Assembly (NCBI GenBank): GCA_034423135.1
Contig: DAOUJC010000005.1
Location: 1-64,000, forward strand
Source of the DNA: JAPPHY01 sp034423135
GTDB lineage: Bacteria > Chloroflexota > Dehalococcoidia > Lucifugimonadales > UBA2985
Reading direction: 5' to 3'
Length of the DNA stretch: 64,000 nt
Part shown: positions 7,944 to 16,570 of the stretch, one piece after another
How positions within the stretch are numbered: the stretch's first letter is position 1
Layout: each line of letters opens with the position of its first letter
Program-made: the position numbers and the translations under genes
Notes under the pieces: model-generated
Database searches by the model: none
Told to the model about the DNA's origin: nothing
The model's input: the letters and a program-made list of their open reading frames with translations, nothing else

Positions 7944-10157
7944 CTATCTTCCTGCGCCAACACGCAGGATCCGCTCCTCCTCCGGAGCGCTTCGCGTTAC
8001 CGAGAACACGCCCACCACACCCTCCAGCCTCGAGAACAGCCGGCTGAGCTGACCCACGCCTGTGGTGTACAGCGTCAGGTATATGGACGCGCTGCTGTCC
8101 TCGTGCTCAGTGGTTATGACGCTGGCGATGTTCACCTTCTCCTGCGATACCAGCGTGGTTATGTCCCTCAACAGGCCCACGCGGTCCCACGCCTCAATGC
8201 GCAGCCGTACCGGGTACAGCGTCTGCCCGCTGCCCCAGTTCACGCTGACCAATCTCTCCTGCTCGCTCTCGTTCCGCACATTGTGGCAGTCGGTACGATG
8301 CACCGAGACGCCGCGGGTGCGGGTGATGTAGCCTATGATGTCGTCGCCCGGTATGGGGCTGCAGCACTGGGATACGCGCGTCAGCAGGTCGCCCACGCCC
8401 AGCACCTCGATGCCCGACGACGGCCACGTGAGCACCGCCGCCGCCGGCTCCACCGGCGACTGGTCCTGCTGCGCCGCCAGCCGTGAAGTCACCTGCGGTA
8501 TGCTCACGAACCCGCTGCCGAGCGCCGCCAGGAACTCCTGTGCCGTGTCGTACTTGAACAGCGCACCCACGTCGCGCTCATCCATCTTGACGCTGAGGCG
8601 ATGCAGCTCCTTGGTCAGCAGTTCCTTGCCGCGCTGGATGTTGGCGCTCCGCTCCTGCTTGCGGAACCACAGCCGTATCTTCTGGCGAGCGTTCGCCGTG
8701 TTTGCGTAGCCCAGGTTGGTGTTGAGCCAGTCCAGGCTTGGCCCGCGCTCCAGCTTGCTCGTCAGGATCTCGACCGTATCGCCGTTCTTGAGCTGCGTGT
8801 AGAGCGGCACCAGCTTGCCGTTCACCTTGCCGCCGATGCAGCGGTGCCCAAGATCGGTGTGTATACGATAAGCGAAGTCTATGGGTGTAGAACCCGCGGG
8901 CAGCTCTCTAATGTCGCCCTTGGGTGTATATACGAATACCTGGTCCTGGAACAGGTCCGTCTTCACGGACTCCACGAACTCCTCCGCGCCCACAACCTCT
9001 CTCTGCCAGTCCAGAAGCTGCCTGAGCCAGCTCATCTTCTCCTCAAAGCGGCGGTCCTTGGCCTCCCCCTCCTTGTAGCGCCAGTGGGCAGCCACGCCGT
9101 ACTCGGACACCTGGTGCATTGAGTACGTCCTGATCTGTATCTCCAGCGGCGTGTTGCCCTGGTACATCACGGCCGTATGCAGCGACTGGTACATGTTGTC
9201 CTTGGGATTGCCTATGTAGTCGTCGAACTCACCCGGTATGGGGTGGTACAGCCCGTGGATGACGCCCAGGGCGCTGTAGCAATCGTGCACCTCCGGCACC
9301 AGGACGCGCAGTGCGAAGAGATCGTATATCTGGCTGAACTCCTTGCCCTGCTCCGCATACTTCCTCATCTTCTGGTAGATGCTGTAGATGTGCTTGGGGC
9401 GGCCCATGACCTCCGCATCAAGCCCTCGCTCCTTCAGCTCCTCCCGGAGCGACTGGCTCAGCCGGAGGATGTACATCTCCCTCTCGGTGCGCTTGGTGGT
9501 GAGCAGGCGCGAAATCTCCCGGTACCGGTCGGGATGGATGAAGCTGAACGCCAGGTCCTCCAGGCGCCACTTGAAGTCCCAGATGCCCAGCCTGTGGGCC
9601 AGCGGCGCGTAGATGTCCAGGGTCTCCCTGGAGATGGCGACCCGCTTCTCAGGCGAGTGCGCGCTCAGCGTCTGCATGTTGTGGAGACGGTCCGCCAGCT
9701 TGATGAGCACCACGCGAATGTCCTGGGCCGTGGCCACCAGCATCTTGCGCAGGCTGCCCGCCTGGCCGTCGTCGTAGTCGTAGCGCGGGCCATCCTCCGA
9801 GTACAGCAAGTCCATCTTGCTCAGCTTGGTGACGCCGTCCACCAGCCGGGCCACCTCCTGCCCGAACTGCTGGCGCAGGTCATCGAAGGTGACGTCGCAG
9901 TCCTCGATCACGTCGTGGAGCAGGGCGGCCGCGAGCGTGGCGGCGTCCAGGTTCAGCTCGGCCAGGAACAGGGCCGTATTGATAGGGTGCTCGACGTAGG
10001 GCTCGCCGGACAGCCGCTTCTGGCCGTCGTGAGCGCGGCAGGCAAAGTCGAAGGCGTCCTCGATAAGCGTGAGCCCATCCGGCGGCAGATAGACCCTGGC
10101 CTTCGACAGGATGTCCTCGGACGTATGTAACTCGTACTCAACACGTGCTCGTGCCAT
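7944..10157 (-). CDS. relA: Bifunctional (p)ppGpp synthetase/hydrolase, RelA/SpoT
   Basis: 737 residues, the full Rel architecture. The HD hydrolase domain has EHPINTALFL and HDVIED, so hydrolase residues are retained. The synthetase domain has GRPKHIYSIYQKM and YDLFALRVLV. The TGS domain follows (VFVYTPKGDIRELPAGSTP), then a Cys-containing zinc-finger-like region (SQCCSPIPGDDIIGY, HRTDCHNV) and a C-terminal ACT domain (VRLRIEAWDRVGLLRDI). It makes and breaks the stringent-response alarmone. The frame stays open far upstream across the divergent ABC gene, but the ATG at 10157 is where homology starts. It lies six bases after a TATACT box, so the message may be leaderless. Confidence 0.93.
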   Translation of the reverse strand: MARARVEYELHTSEDILSKARVYLPPDGLTLIEDAFDFACRAHDGQKRLSGEPYVEHPINTALFLAELNLDAATLAAALLHDVIEDCDVTFDDLRQQFGQEVARLVDGVTKLSKMDLLYSEDGPRYDYDDGQAGSLRKMLVATAQDIRVVLIKLADRLHNMQTLSAHSPEKRVAISRETLDIYAPLAHRLGIWDFKWRLEDLAFSFIHPDRYREISRLLTTKRTEREMYILRLSQSLREELKERGLDAEVMGRPKHIYSIYQKMRKYAEQGKEFSQIYDLFALRVLVPEVHDCYSALGVIHGLYHPIPGEFDDYIGNPKDNMYQSLHTAVMYQGNTPLEIQIRTYSMHQVSEYGVAAHWRYKEGEAKDRRFEEKMSWLRQLLDWQREVVGAEEFVESVKTDLFQDQVFVYTPKGDIRELPAGSTPIDFAYRIHTDLGHRCIGGKVNGKLVPLYTQLKNGDTVEILTSKLERGPSLDWLNTNLGYANTANARQKIRLWFRKQERSANIQRGKELLTKELHRLSVKMDERDVGALFKYDTAQEFLAALGSGFVSIPQVTSRLAAQQDQSPVEPAAAVLTWPSSGIEVLGVGDLLTRVSQCCSPIPGDDIIGYITRTRGVSVHRTDCHNVRNESEQERLVSVNWGSGQTLYPVRLRIEAWDRVGLLRDITTLVSQEKVNIASVITTEHEDSSASIYLTLYTTGVGQLSRLFSRLEGVVGVFSVTRSAPEEERILRVGAGR

Positions 10158-10163
10158 GGTGAG

Positions 10164-10192
10164 AGTATAGCGACTCGCCGTTGTTCCTGCAA
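10164..10192 (-). promoter_or_regulatory. Promoter of relA, possibly leaderless
   Basis: On the minus strand TTGCAG (plus 10187-10192), 17 bases, then TATACT (plus 10164-10169). Six bases separate the -10 box from the relA ATG, so the predicted first base is at or next to the start codon and there is no room for a ribosome site. Confidence 0.5.
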
Positions 10193-10238
10193 ACCTCGCA
10201 ATCTTTCCTTCACATTCCTTACGAGTAACCCCATCCCC

Positions 10239-10268
10239 TTGAAGCTGTAGCGCAGTTGCCCTTATAAT
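10239..10268 (+). promoter_or_regulatory. Sigma70-type promoter of the ABC operon
   Basis: TTGAAG at 10239-10244, an 18-base spacer and a perfect TATAAT at 10263-10268. The start would be near 10275, leaving a leader of about 40 bases before the ATG at 10317. It is divergent from the relA promoter about 50 bases away. Confidence 0.6.
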
Positions 10269-10316
10269 CCTCCAATGTGCATCTCGCACAGTGGCGAGAG
10301 GCAGAAGAGGCAATTC

Positions 10317-11282
10317 ATGCAAGAGAACACCGGTACGCCAATGATAGAGGTCGAAGACCTCACCAAGTACTACGGCGAATACCCGGCCATCGAGAACATC
10401 AGCTTCACGGTCAACCGCGGCGAGATCCTGGGCTTCCTGGGCCCCAACGCCGCCGGCAAGACTACCACCATGCGCATCCTCACAGGCTTCATGCCGCCCA
10501 CGTCCGGCACCGCGCGCATCGCTGGCTACGACGTGGTCGACCAGTCGCTGGAGGTGCGGCGCCACATCGGCTACCTGCCGGAGACCGTGCCTCTCTATAC
10601 GGAGATGAGCGTCACCGACTACCTGGACTTCATGGGCCGCATCCGGGGCATGGACAAGGAATGGCGACGGCGGCGCATCAGCGAGGTCATCGATATCTGC
10701 CGGCTGGGCGACTACCGCGTGTCGCTCATCGGCAAGCTGTCCAAGGGCTTCCGGCAGAGGGTTGGCATTGCCCAAGCCATCCTCCACGAGCCGGAGGTGC
10801 TGATCATGGACGAGCCGACCATCGGCATCGACCCCATACAGGTAGTGGAGACTCGCAACCTGATCAAGGGCTTCGGCGGCGACCATACAGTCATCCTCAG
10901 CACCCACATACTCCCGGAGGTCAGCATGGTCTGCCAGCGGGTCATCATCATCCACGAAGGCCAGGTGGTGGCCGTGGACCGGCCTGACAACCTGTCCGAG
11001 CGCCTCCGCGGCACCGAGCGGCTGGAGGTAGACATACGCGGCCCCTCGGCGGAGGTGATGACTGCCTTCCGCGACCTGCCCGGCGTCCAGGACGTCACGC
11101 GCACGGACAGGGACGACGTGGGCATCTACCGTATCGAGACCACCGGTAGCGAGGACCTCCGCGCGGAGATCTCCAACCTCGTGCTGCAGCGCGGCTGGCA
11201 ACTCCTCAGGCTGCAGCCCATTCAGATGAGCCTGGAGGAGATCTTCCTGCGCCTCACGGAGCCGGATTCGGACAGGGAATGA
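10317..11282 (+). CDS. ABC exporter ATPase, gliding/GldA-like
   Basis: 321 residues. Walker A is GPNAAGKTTT, with Ala where GPNGAGKT is usual; the signature is LSKGFRQR, and Walker B is VLIMDEPTIGIDP followed by the STH switch His. A C-terminal extension of about 90 residues is typical of ABC-2 type exporters. The ATG at 10317 is preferred over an upstream in-frame ATG because of its ribosome site. The stop overlaps the permease start (ATGA). With the next three genes it forms a GldA-GldF-GldG-like exporter; the substrate is unknown and gliding need not be implied. Confidence 0.88.
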   Translation: MQENTGTPMIEVEDLTKYYGEYPAIENISFTVNRGEILGFLGPNAAGKTTTMRILTGFMPPTSGTARIAGYDVVDQSLEVRRHIGYLPETVPLYTEMSVTDYLDFMGRIRGMDKEWRRRRISEVIDICRLGDYRVSLIGKLSKGFRQRVGIAQAILHEPEVLIMDEPTIGIDPIQVVETRNLIKGFGGDHTVILSTHILPEVSMVCQRVIIIHEGQVVAVDRPDNLSERLRGTERLEVDIRGPSAEVMTAFRDLPGVQDVTRTDRDDVGIYRIETTGSEDLRAEISNLVLQRGWQLLRLQPIQMSLEEIFLRLTEPDSDRE

Positions 11283-11992
11283 AGAACACCATAACCATAG
11301 CCTGGAAGGAGACCAGGACTTACTTCGCCTCCCCCATGGCCTACATCATCATGGCGGTCTACGCCGCCCTGGCCGCATACTACTTTGTTACCAGCATAAG
11401 CGGAGTCCTGCCGGAAGCCACTATCCGCGGCTACATCATCCCCAGCACCTTCATCTTCACGCTCCTCGCGCCCATCATCACCATGAGGCTGCTTGCTGAG
11501 GAGCAGAAGCTGGGCACGCTGGAGCTTCTCATGACCGCGCCCGTGCGCGACTACGAGATCGTCCTGGGCAAGTTCCTGGCCGCGATGGCCAGCCTGCTCT
11601 CCATACTGGTGCCGACCGTCTACCTGGTGTTGATGCTATGGTGGTTCGCCACGCCGGACATCGGCCCCATCCTGAGCGGGTATCTCGGCCTTGTGTTGTT
11701 CGGCATGGCCACGCTCTCCGTGGGTCTGCTCGCCTCCTCCCTTTCCGGCAACCAGATAGTGGCCGCCGTGCTGGCGATGGGCATCCTGCTCATCCTCACC
11801 GTCGTGGACCTCGCCTCCTCCTACGCGGGAGGCATATTCGCAGACCTGGTGCTGCAGATTTCCATCACCACGCACCTGGAGAGCTTTGCACGCGGCGTGG
11901 TTGACACGCACGACATTGTGTACTACGTCATCTTCACGATCTTCATGCTGTTCCTCGCCGTGCGGTCGCTGGAGTCCAGGAGGTGGAGATGA
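11279..11992 (+). CDS. ABC-2 type permease, GldF-like
   Basis: 237 residues with six hydrophobic segments, beginning FASPMAYIIMAVYAALAAYY and ending VIFTIFMLFLAVRSLESRRW. The first large loop carries the MRLLAEEQKLGTLELLMTAP motif typical of GldF/NosY-like ABC-2 permeases. Start and stop both overlap neighbours by four bases (ATGA), so it is tightly coupled to the ATPase and to the GldG-like gene. Confidence 0.88.
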   Translation: MKNTITIAWKETRTYFASPMAYIIMAVYAALAAYYFVTSISGVLPEATIRGYIIPSTFIFTLLAPIITMRLLAEEQKLGTLELLMTAPVRDYEIVLGKFLAAMASLLSILVPTVYLVLMLWWFATPDIGPILSGYLGLVLFGMATLSVGLLASSLSGNQIVAAVLAMGILLILTVVDLASSYAGGIFADLVLQISITTHLESFARGVVDTHDIVYYVIFTIFMLFLAVRSLESRRWR

Positions 11993-13704
11993 GCACGAGC
12001 GGCGACCGGCGGAGAGAGCGCCGCAGCCGCGCGAGGGGAGAGACTCCGGGCCGTTTCGACCGCGAGAGGCTGTGGGCAGCGCTTGCCGACGCTGGCCCCA
12101 TCTTCTCGCTCTCCGGCGCGGTGATCTTCGTAGGCGGCCTGGTGGTGTTCATCACCATTCGGGAGCTGCGCGGCCCCGGACAGCTTCTGATGGCCCTCGC
12201 CGTCCTCATGCTGGCCATTGCAGCCGTGACCAACCTGCCGGCCGTCAGGAGCGCCGTCAGAGCGCGTGCCGGGCGCTACGCCGCCAACACCCTGATCATG
12301 GTGGGCGCACTCACCGCAATTCTGGTCCTGCTGGGCTTCATCTCCTACGAGAACTCCTACCGGCTGGACGTCACCGCGACCCGGCAATTCACCCTTGCTC
12401 CCCAGACTGAGCAGGTTCTTGAAGCAGTGGCAGAGCCGGTTCACGCCACCATATACTCCAGCCCCGAGGACGCACGCCACGAGCTGATCCGGCGTCAGGC
12501 GGAGGACTTCTTCTTCGAGTTCAACAGGCGCAACAGGAGCTTCACCTTCGACTTCGTGGACCCCGATCTTACGCCGTCACAGGCCAGACGCGACGGCGTC
12601 CAGGAGTACCCCACCATCGCGTTCCGCGCCACGGAGTCAGAGCGGAACCCATACCTGCTCACGCCCCAGTTCTTCGGTGAGGAGTTCACGCTTGCCGAGC
12701 AGGACCTGGTCAGCGCCCTGCTCATCTCCACGGGCGAGCAACAGAAGGTGGTCTACTTCACCACCGGCCACAGCGAACGAAACACCGGGGATTCCTCGGA
12801 GGACAGCGACGGCTTCGGCCTCGCACGCGCCGGCCTACTCGGCGACAACTACATCGTCAGGACGCTGAACCTCAAGGAGGTGGAGGAGATACCGGAAGAC
12901 GCCGCAGTCCTGGTCATGGCCGGTCCGCGCAACAGCATCCTCAGGGACGAGCGCGAGATGGTGGAGCGCTACCTGCAGGGCGGCGGCCGCGGCCTCTTCC
13001 TGATTGACGACGCCATCAACACGCAGATGAACACCACGTTTGCAAAGTTCGGCATCGAGCTGCCTCAGGGCACCATTGTCGACACGGCAAGCTCCACAGT
13101 GGCGGACCCGCGCAGCCCAATCATCCGGCGCAGCGCCTACAACCAGGAGCACCCCGTGACCCGGCAGCTGGACGACACCTTCCTGACCGACTCAACCGGC
13201 ATTGTGGGCATCATTGAGCGGGCGCCAGAGGGGCTTCCCCCAAACCCGGACGAGCTGAACATCCAGCAAACGCCGCTGGCCTTCTCCTCCCTATTCAGCT
13301 GCATTACCACCGAGCGGGACGCCTCCGACTGCTCCGACGAAAACGACATTCCCGGCCCGTTCCCCTTGGCGATGGAGGTGCAGCTGGTGGCCTTTGTCGG
13401 CGAAGAGGCGCCGGAAATCGTGCCGGGCCAGGAGCCAACCCTCGCCTCCATGATCATCTTCGGAGACTCGGACTTCGCGTCCAACAAGTTCTACTACGCC
13501 CTCAACAACAGCGACCTCTTCCTCAACTCCGTTGACTGGCTGGCCCAGAAGTACGACCTCATCTCCATACGCGCCAAGCCGCAGGCCTTCCGCCTCCTGG
13601 TAATCGACCAGAGGGAGTTCGACTTCATTCGCTACTCCAGCTGGTTCCTGCTGCCCACCGGCCTCATGCTCTTTGCCGGTATCGCCTGGTGGCGCAGAAG
13701 GTGA
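11989..13704 (+). CDS. GldG-like auxiliary membrane protein
   Basis: 571 residues from the ATG at 11989, which has an AGGAGGTG site and overlaps the permease stop. Two membrane segments lie near the N-terminus (about residues 40-80 and 95-118). A large extracytoplasmic region follows (LDVTATRQFTLAPQTEQVLE, VLVMAGPRNSILRDEREMVE, GGGRGLFLIDDAINTQMNT), and a final membrane helix lies at the C-terminus. This is the pattern of the ABC-type auxiliary family containing GldG. It is likely to hold or present the substrate outside the membrane. Confidence 0.82.
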   Translation: MSTSGDRRRERRSRARGETPGRFDRERLWAALADAGPIFSLSGAVIFVGGLVVFITIRELRGPGQLLMALAVLMLAIAAVTNLPAVRSAVRARAGRYAANTLIMVGALTAILVLLGFISYENSYRLDVTATRQFTLAPQTEQVLEAVAEPVHATIYSSPEDARHELIRRQAEDFFFEFNRRNRSFTFDFVDPDLTPSQARRDGVQEYPTIAFRATESERNPYLLTPQFFGEEFTLAEQDLVSALLISTGEQQKVVYFTTGHSERNTGDSSEDSDGFGLARAGLLGDNYIVRTLNLKEVEEIPEDAAVLVMAGPRNSILRDEREMVERYLQGGGRGLFLIDDAINTQMNTTFAKFGIELPQGTIVDTASSTVADPRSPIIRRSAYNQEHPVTRQLDDTFLTDSTGIVGIIERAPEGLPPNPDELNIQQTPLAFSSLFSCITTERDASDCSDENDIPGPFPLAMEVQLVAFVGEEAPEIVPGQEPTLASMIIFGDSDFASNKFYYALNNSDLFLNSVDWLAQKYDLISIRAKPQAFRLLVIDQREFDFIRYSSWFLLPTGLMLFAGIAWWRRR

Positions 13705-13713
13705 TCCGGACAC

Positions 13714-14736
13714 ATGAGCATTCGCACGTCCATCATCCTGGTGGTAGCCCTTGCAATGGTCGCAGGCTACGTATTCTTCATCCAGCTAAGGCAGGTGGAG
13801 GAGGAGGAAGAGCAGCCGCCGTGGTTCTACAACCTGGACATATCCGACCTGACTCGCATCCACATTGAGGCGGAAGAAGGTGACGCCTCCTTCCACCTGG
13901 GCGATGACAACAACTGGCACATCGGAGACCCGGAGGGCATTCCCGTAGGGCTGGAGCGCTGGGGTGGCATCACACTGCTGCTGACCGGCCCTCGCAGCCG
14001 CCGCCTGCTGGACGAGCAGCCGACCGACCTGGGGCCATACGGACTGGACGCGCCTCCGACCGTCATAGAGGTGGACCTGAAGGACGGGCGCAGCATCAAC
14101 GTGCTGCTGGGACTTACCACGCCGGACGGCCAGAACAACTACGCACAGGTGGAGGGCTTCCCGCAGGTGTTCACCGTGTTCTCAGGGTGGCGCGAGAGCC
14201 TCACAAATCTCATTGGAGACCCGCCCTACCCGGAGTGGTACTACAACGCGGATGGCACAACCATCAACCGCTTCGAGCTCTTCACAGAAGAGGGATTCCT
14301 GTCCCTCATCAGGGAACAAGACGAATGGCGATTCAACGATGATGAGGCAGCCCTCGTCGATCCTGATGAGCTCTCCGCTATACTTGCGCATCTGGAGAAC
14401 CCTGAACAGGAGCTCATAGCGCCCGATACCCTGGACCTTGCACAATACGGCCTTGATCAGGCTGGGATTTCCCTATTCATGGAGACTCAGAGGCCGGACG
14501 ACGAGGGTTTCAACGTGATTTCACATACCCGCTATCTTATGGGCGGGCTAACGGAGGACGGCAGCGCCTACTACGCGCAGACCGTGCGCGGCGAGTTTCC
14601 ATTCCGTGAAGTCTTCACCATTGAGGCCTCATGGGTGGATGACCTGGTTGCGCTGGCGGCCAGCTACCCACATGCCGATGACTCGGAGAACGCGGGCGAA
14701 CAGAACAATGAGGCATCGGCGACCAGCACTCCCTAG
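13714..14736 (+). CDS. DUF4340 membrane-anchored protein
   Basis: 340 residues with one N-terminal membrane anchor (SIILVVALAMVAGYVFFIQL) and an external, acidic beta-rich part. Two copies of a DUF4340-like segment can be seen (YGLDAPPTVIEVDLKDGRSI near residue 110 and YGLDQAGISLFMETQ near 245). DUF4340 genes regularly follow GldG-like genes, as here after 9 bases, so it is probably an exporter accessory protein. Confidence 0.8.
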   Translation: MSIRTSIILVVALAMVAGYVFFIQLRQVEEEEEQPPWFYNLDISDLTRIHIEAEEGDASFHLGDDNNWHIGDPEGIPVGLERWGGITLLLTGPRSRRLLDEQPTDLGPYGLDAPPTVIEVDLKDGRSINVLLGLTTPDGQNNYAQVEGFPQVFTVFSGWRESLTNLIGDPPYPEWYYNADGTTINRFELFTEEGFLSLIREQDEWRFNDDEAALVDPDELSAILAHLENPEQELIAPDTLDLAQYGLDQAGISLFMETQRPDDEGFNVISHTRYLMGGLTEDGSAYYAQTVRGEFPFREVFTIEASWVDDLVALAASYPHADDSENAGEQNNEASATSTP

Positions 14737-14754
14737 GCCGGCAGGACACTACCC

Positions 14755-15999
14755 GTGAAGGCGGATATAGTATCCATCGGCACCGAGCTGCTCATGGGTG
14801 AGCTGGTGGACACCAACTCCGCCTACCTGGCAGCCCGCCTGCCGCCCATCGGCATAGAGCTGCAGCGCATCACACACGCACGCGACGATCTCGACTCCCT
14901 CACGGACGTTCTGCGACAGGCGTCGCAGCGCTCCGACGTTGTGCTCACCACCGGCGGCCTTGGCCCGACCGACGACGACCTGACCCGCGAGGCCATCGCC
15001 TCGCTCTTGGGTGAGTCGCTGTACATCGACGCCGAGTCGCTGGAGCGCCTCCGCGAGACCTTCCGGCGCCGAGGCCTGAACATGGCGCAGACCAACGTCA
15101 AGCAGGCCAACCTCATTCCCTCCGCGCGCTCCGTACCCAACGACAACGGCACCGCTCCCGGCTGGTGGGTTGAGTCCGGCGGCAGGATCATCGTCGCCAT
15201 GCCAGGCCCTCCCGGCGAGATGCACCCCATGTGGGAGACTCAGGTAGAACCTCGCCTGCGCGAGCGCTCCGACGGCTCCGTAATCCTCACGCGAAGCCTC
15301 AAGACTCACGGTCTCGGCGAGTCCGCCATCAACGAGCTGATCGCCCCGCTGTTCCACCTGCCAGACGTGGCCTTGGGAATGTACGCGCAGGCACAGGGTG
15401 TGCAGGTGCGTCTGCGTGCCCGTGCAGCCACATCAGAGGAGGCCGAGGGCATGCTGTCGCCCGTGGAAGAGGAGCTGCGCCGCCTGCTGGGAGAACACGT
15501 GTGGGGCGCCGACGGAGACGTGCTGGAGGAGCAGGTAGGCCGCGATCTGGCACGACGGGGACTGACTCTGGCCGTCATGGAGTCTTGCACCGGCGGCCTG
15601 CTGGCTCACACCATCACTCAGGTCGCGGGCAGCTCGGACTACTTCCTGGGCGGAATCGTGTCGTACACCAACGAGGTGAAGGCAGCCTGGGGCGTCGATC
15701 CATCGCTGATACGGGAGTACGGCGTAGTCAGCCCGGAGGTCGCCCGCGACATGGCCCGCGCGTGCCGGGAGTCGATGAACGCTGACATTGGCATCGGCAT
15801 AACCGGCGTGGCAGGCCCGGACGAGCTGGAAGGCCAGCCGGTGGGCACGGTGCACATGGGGTTCTCGCACCGGTGGGGCGAGCATCACGTGACCCGTCGG
15901 TTCCCCGGACAGCGGGCGCTGATCAAGCAGCGGGCCACAGTGCAGGCGCTGCTGGAGCTGTGGGAGATGCTGCACCGCAACCCCAACTTTCACGCGTAA
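14755..15999 (+). CDS. cinA: CinA: ADP-ribose pyrophosphatase-like and nicotinamide-nucleotide deamidase
   Basis: 414 residues from GTG 14755. The N-terminal COG1058/MoCF-like domain shows SIGTELLMGELVDTNSAYLA and TTGGLGPTDDDLTREAIA. The C-terminal PncC domain shows the catalytic Ser region VMESCTGGLLAHTIT and GITGVAGPDELEGQPVGTVH. The family recycles NMN to NaMN, which fits the NAD genes nadC and nadA elsewhere in the window. It follows the exporter genes by 18 bases. Confidence 0.92.
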   Translation: MKADIVSIGTELLMGELVDTNSAYLAARLPPIGIELQRITHARDDLDSLTDVLRQASQRSDVVLTTGGLGPTDDDLTREAIASLLGESLYIDAESLERLRETFRRRGLNMAQTNVKQANLIPSARSVPNDNGTAPGWWVESGGRIIVAMPGPPGEMHPMWETQVEPRLRERSDGSVILTRSLKTHGLGESAINELIAPLFHLPDVALGMYAQAQGVQVRLRARAATSEEAEGMLSPVEEELRRLLGEHVWGADGDVLEEQVGRDLARRGLTLAVMESCTGGLLAHTITQVAGSSDYFLGGIVSYTNEVKAAWGVDPSLIREYGVVSPEVARDMARACRESMNADIGIGITGVAGPDELEGQPVGTVHMGFSHRWGEHHVTRRFPGQRALIKQRATVQALLELWEMLHRNPNFHA

Positions 16000-16023
16000 G
16001 CGCGCAGTCCCCCTTCCTGCTAC

Positions 16024-16488
16024 CTAAGACAGGTCCGACAGGATGTTGCTCACCACCGATAAGACTCCTAAGGACAGCATTGCGTAGACCAATGCTGCTG
16101 CTGCCAGGCCAATCCCAAGAAACACCCGATGACTTATGTGGGCGGGAGTCGCTACAGCAGAACTTTGTTCTTCATGCATTCGGGCTGTTGACCATACCAT
16201 AAACGCAATGGCAGGCCACAAATAGGGGCCTATGGACAGCGATCCGAGCCACGCCAGGAGCAACGCTGCACAGGTCATTGCCATCGCTAGTTGCCAGTAT
16301 CGCTTTATGGCTGCGCACCAGAGAATGACGAATGACATGGCAACCGGACTGGCGACGGCTACCTGTGCTCGAGTGCCGCTTGACTCGGGGGCGATATTCC
16401 TATCGTAGTGAAGCCACCATACGGTAAACGCCCATGACAGCATATGGGCGACGAATGCCAGAACAATGGGAGATAGCAAGACCTTCAC
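16024..16488 (-). CDS. Small integral membrane protein, unknown
   Basis: 154 residues with about four hydrophobic segments (LLSPIVLAFVAHMLSWAFTV, VAMSFVILWCAAI, LAMAMTCAALLLAWLGSL, VFLGIGLAAAALVYAMLSLG). No motif links it to a known family. It lies convergent to cinA with a 24-base gap and has no clear operon partner. Confidence 0.55.
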   Translation of the reverse strand: MKVLLSPIVLAFVAHMLSWAFTVWWLHYDRNIAPESSGTRAQVAVASPVAMSFVILWCAAIKRYWQLAMAMTCAALLLAWLGSLSIGPYLWPAIAFMVWSTARMHEEQSSAVATPAHISHRVFLGIGLAAAALVYAMLSLGVLSVVSNILSDLS

Positions 16489-16570
16489 TGTCTTCCCCCA
16501 AGAGATGGAAACGCTGCGCTAGTCTTGGATGAAGCGACGCCGGGAGATCGAGAGTAGTCGCGCCTTGCGC

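Noticed and set aside
10158..11201. 350-codon upstream extension of the relA frame
   Set aside because: It runs antisense through the ABC ATPase gene. Rel homology begins at the ATG at 10157, which has its own promoter.
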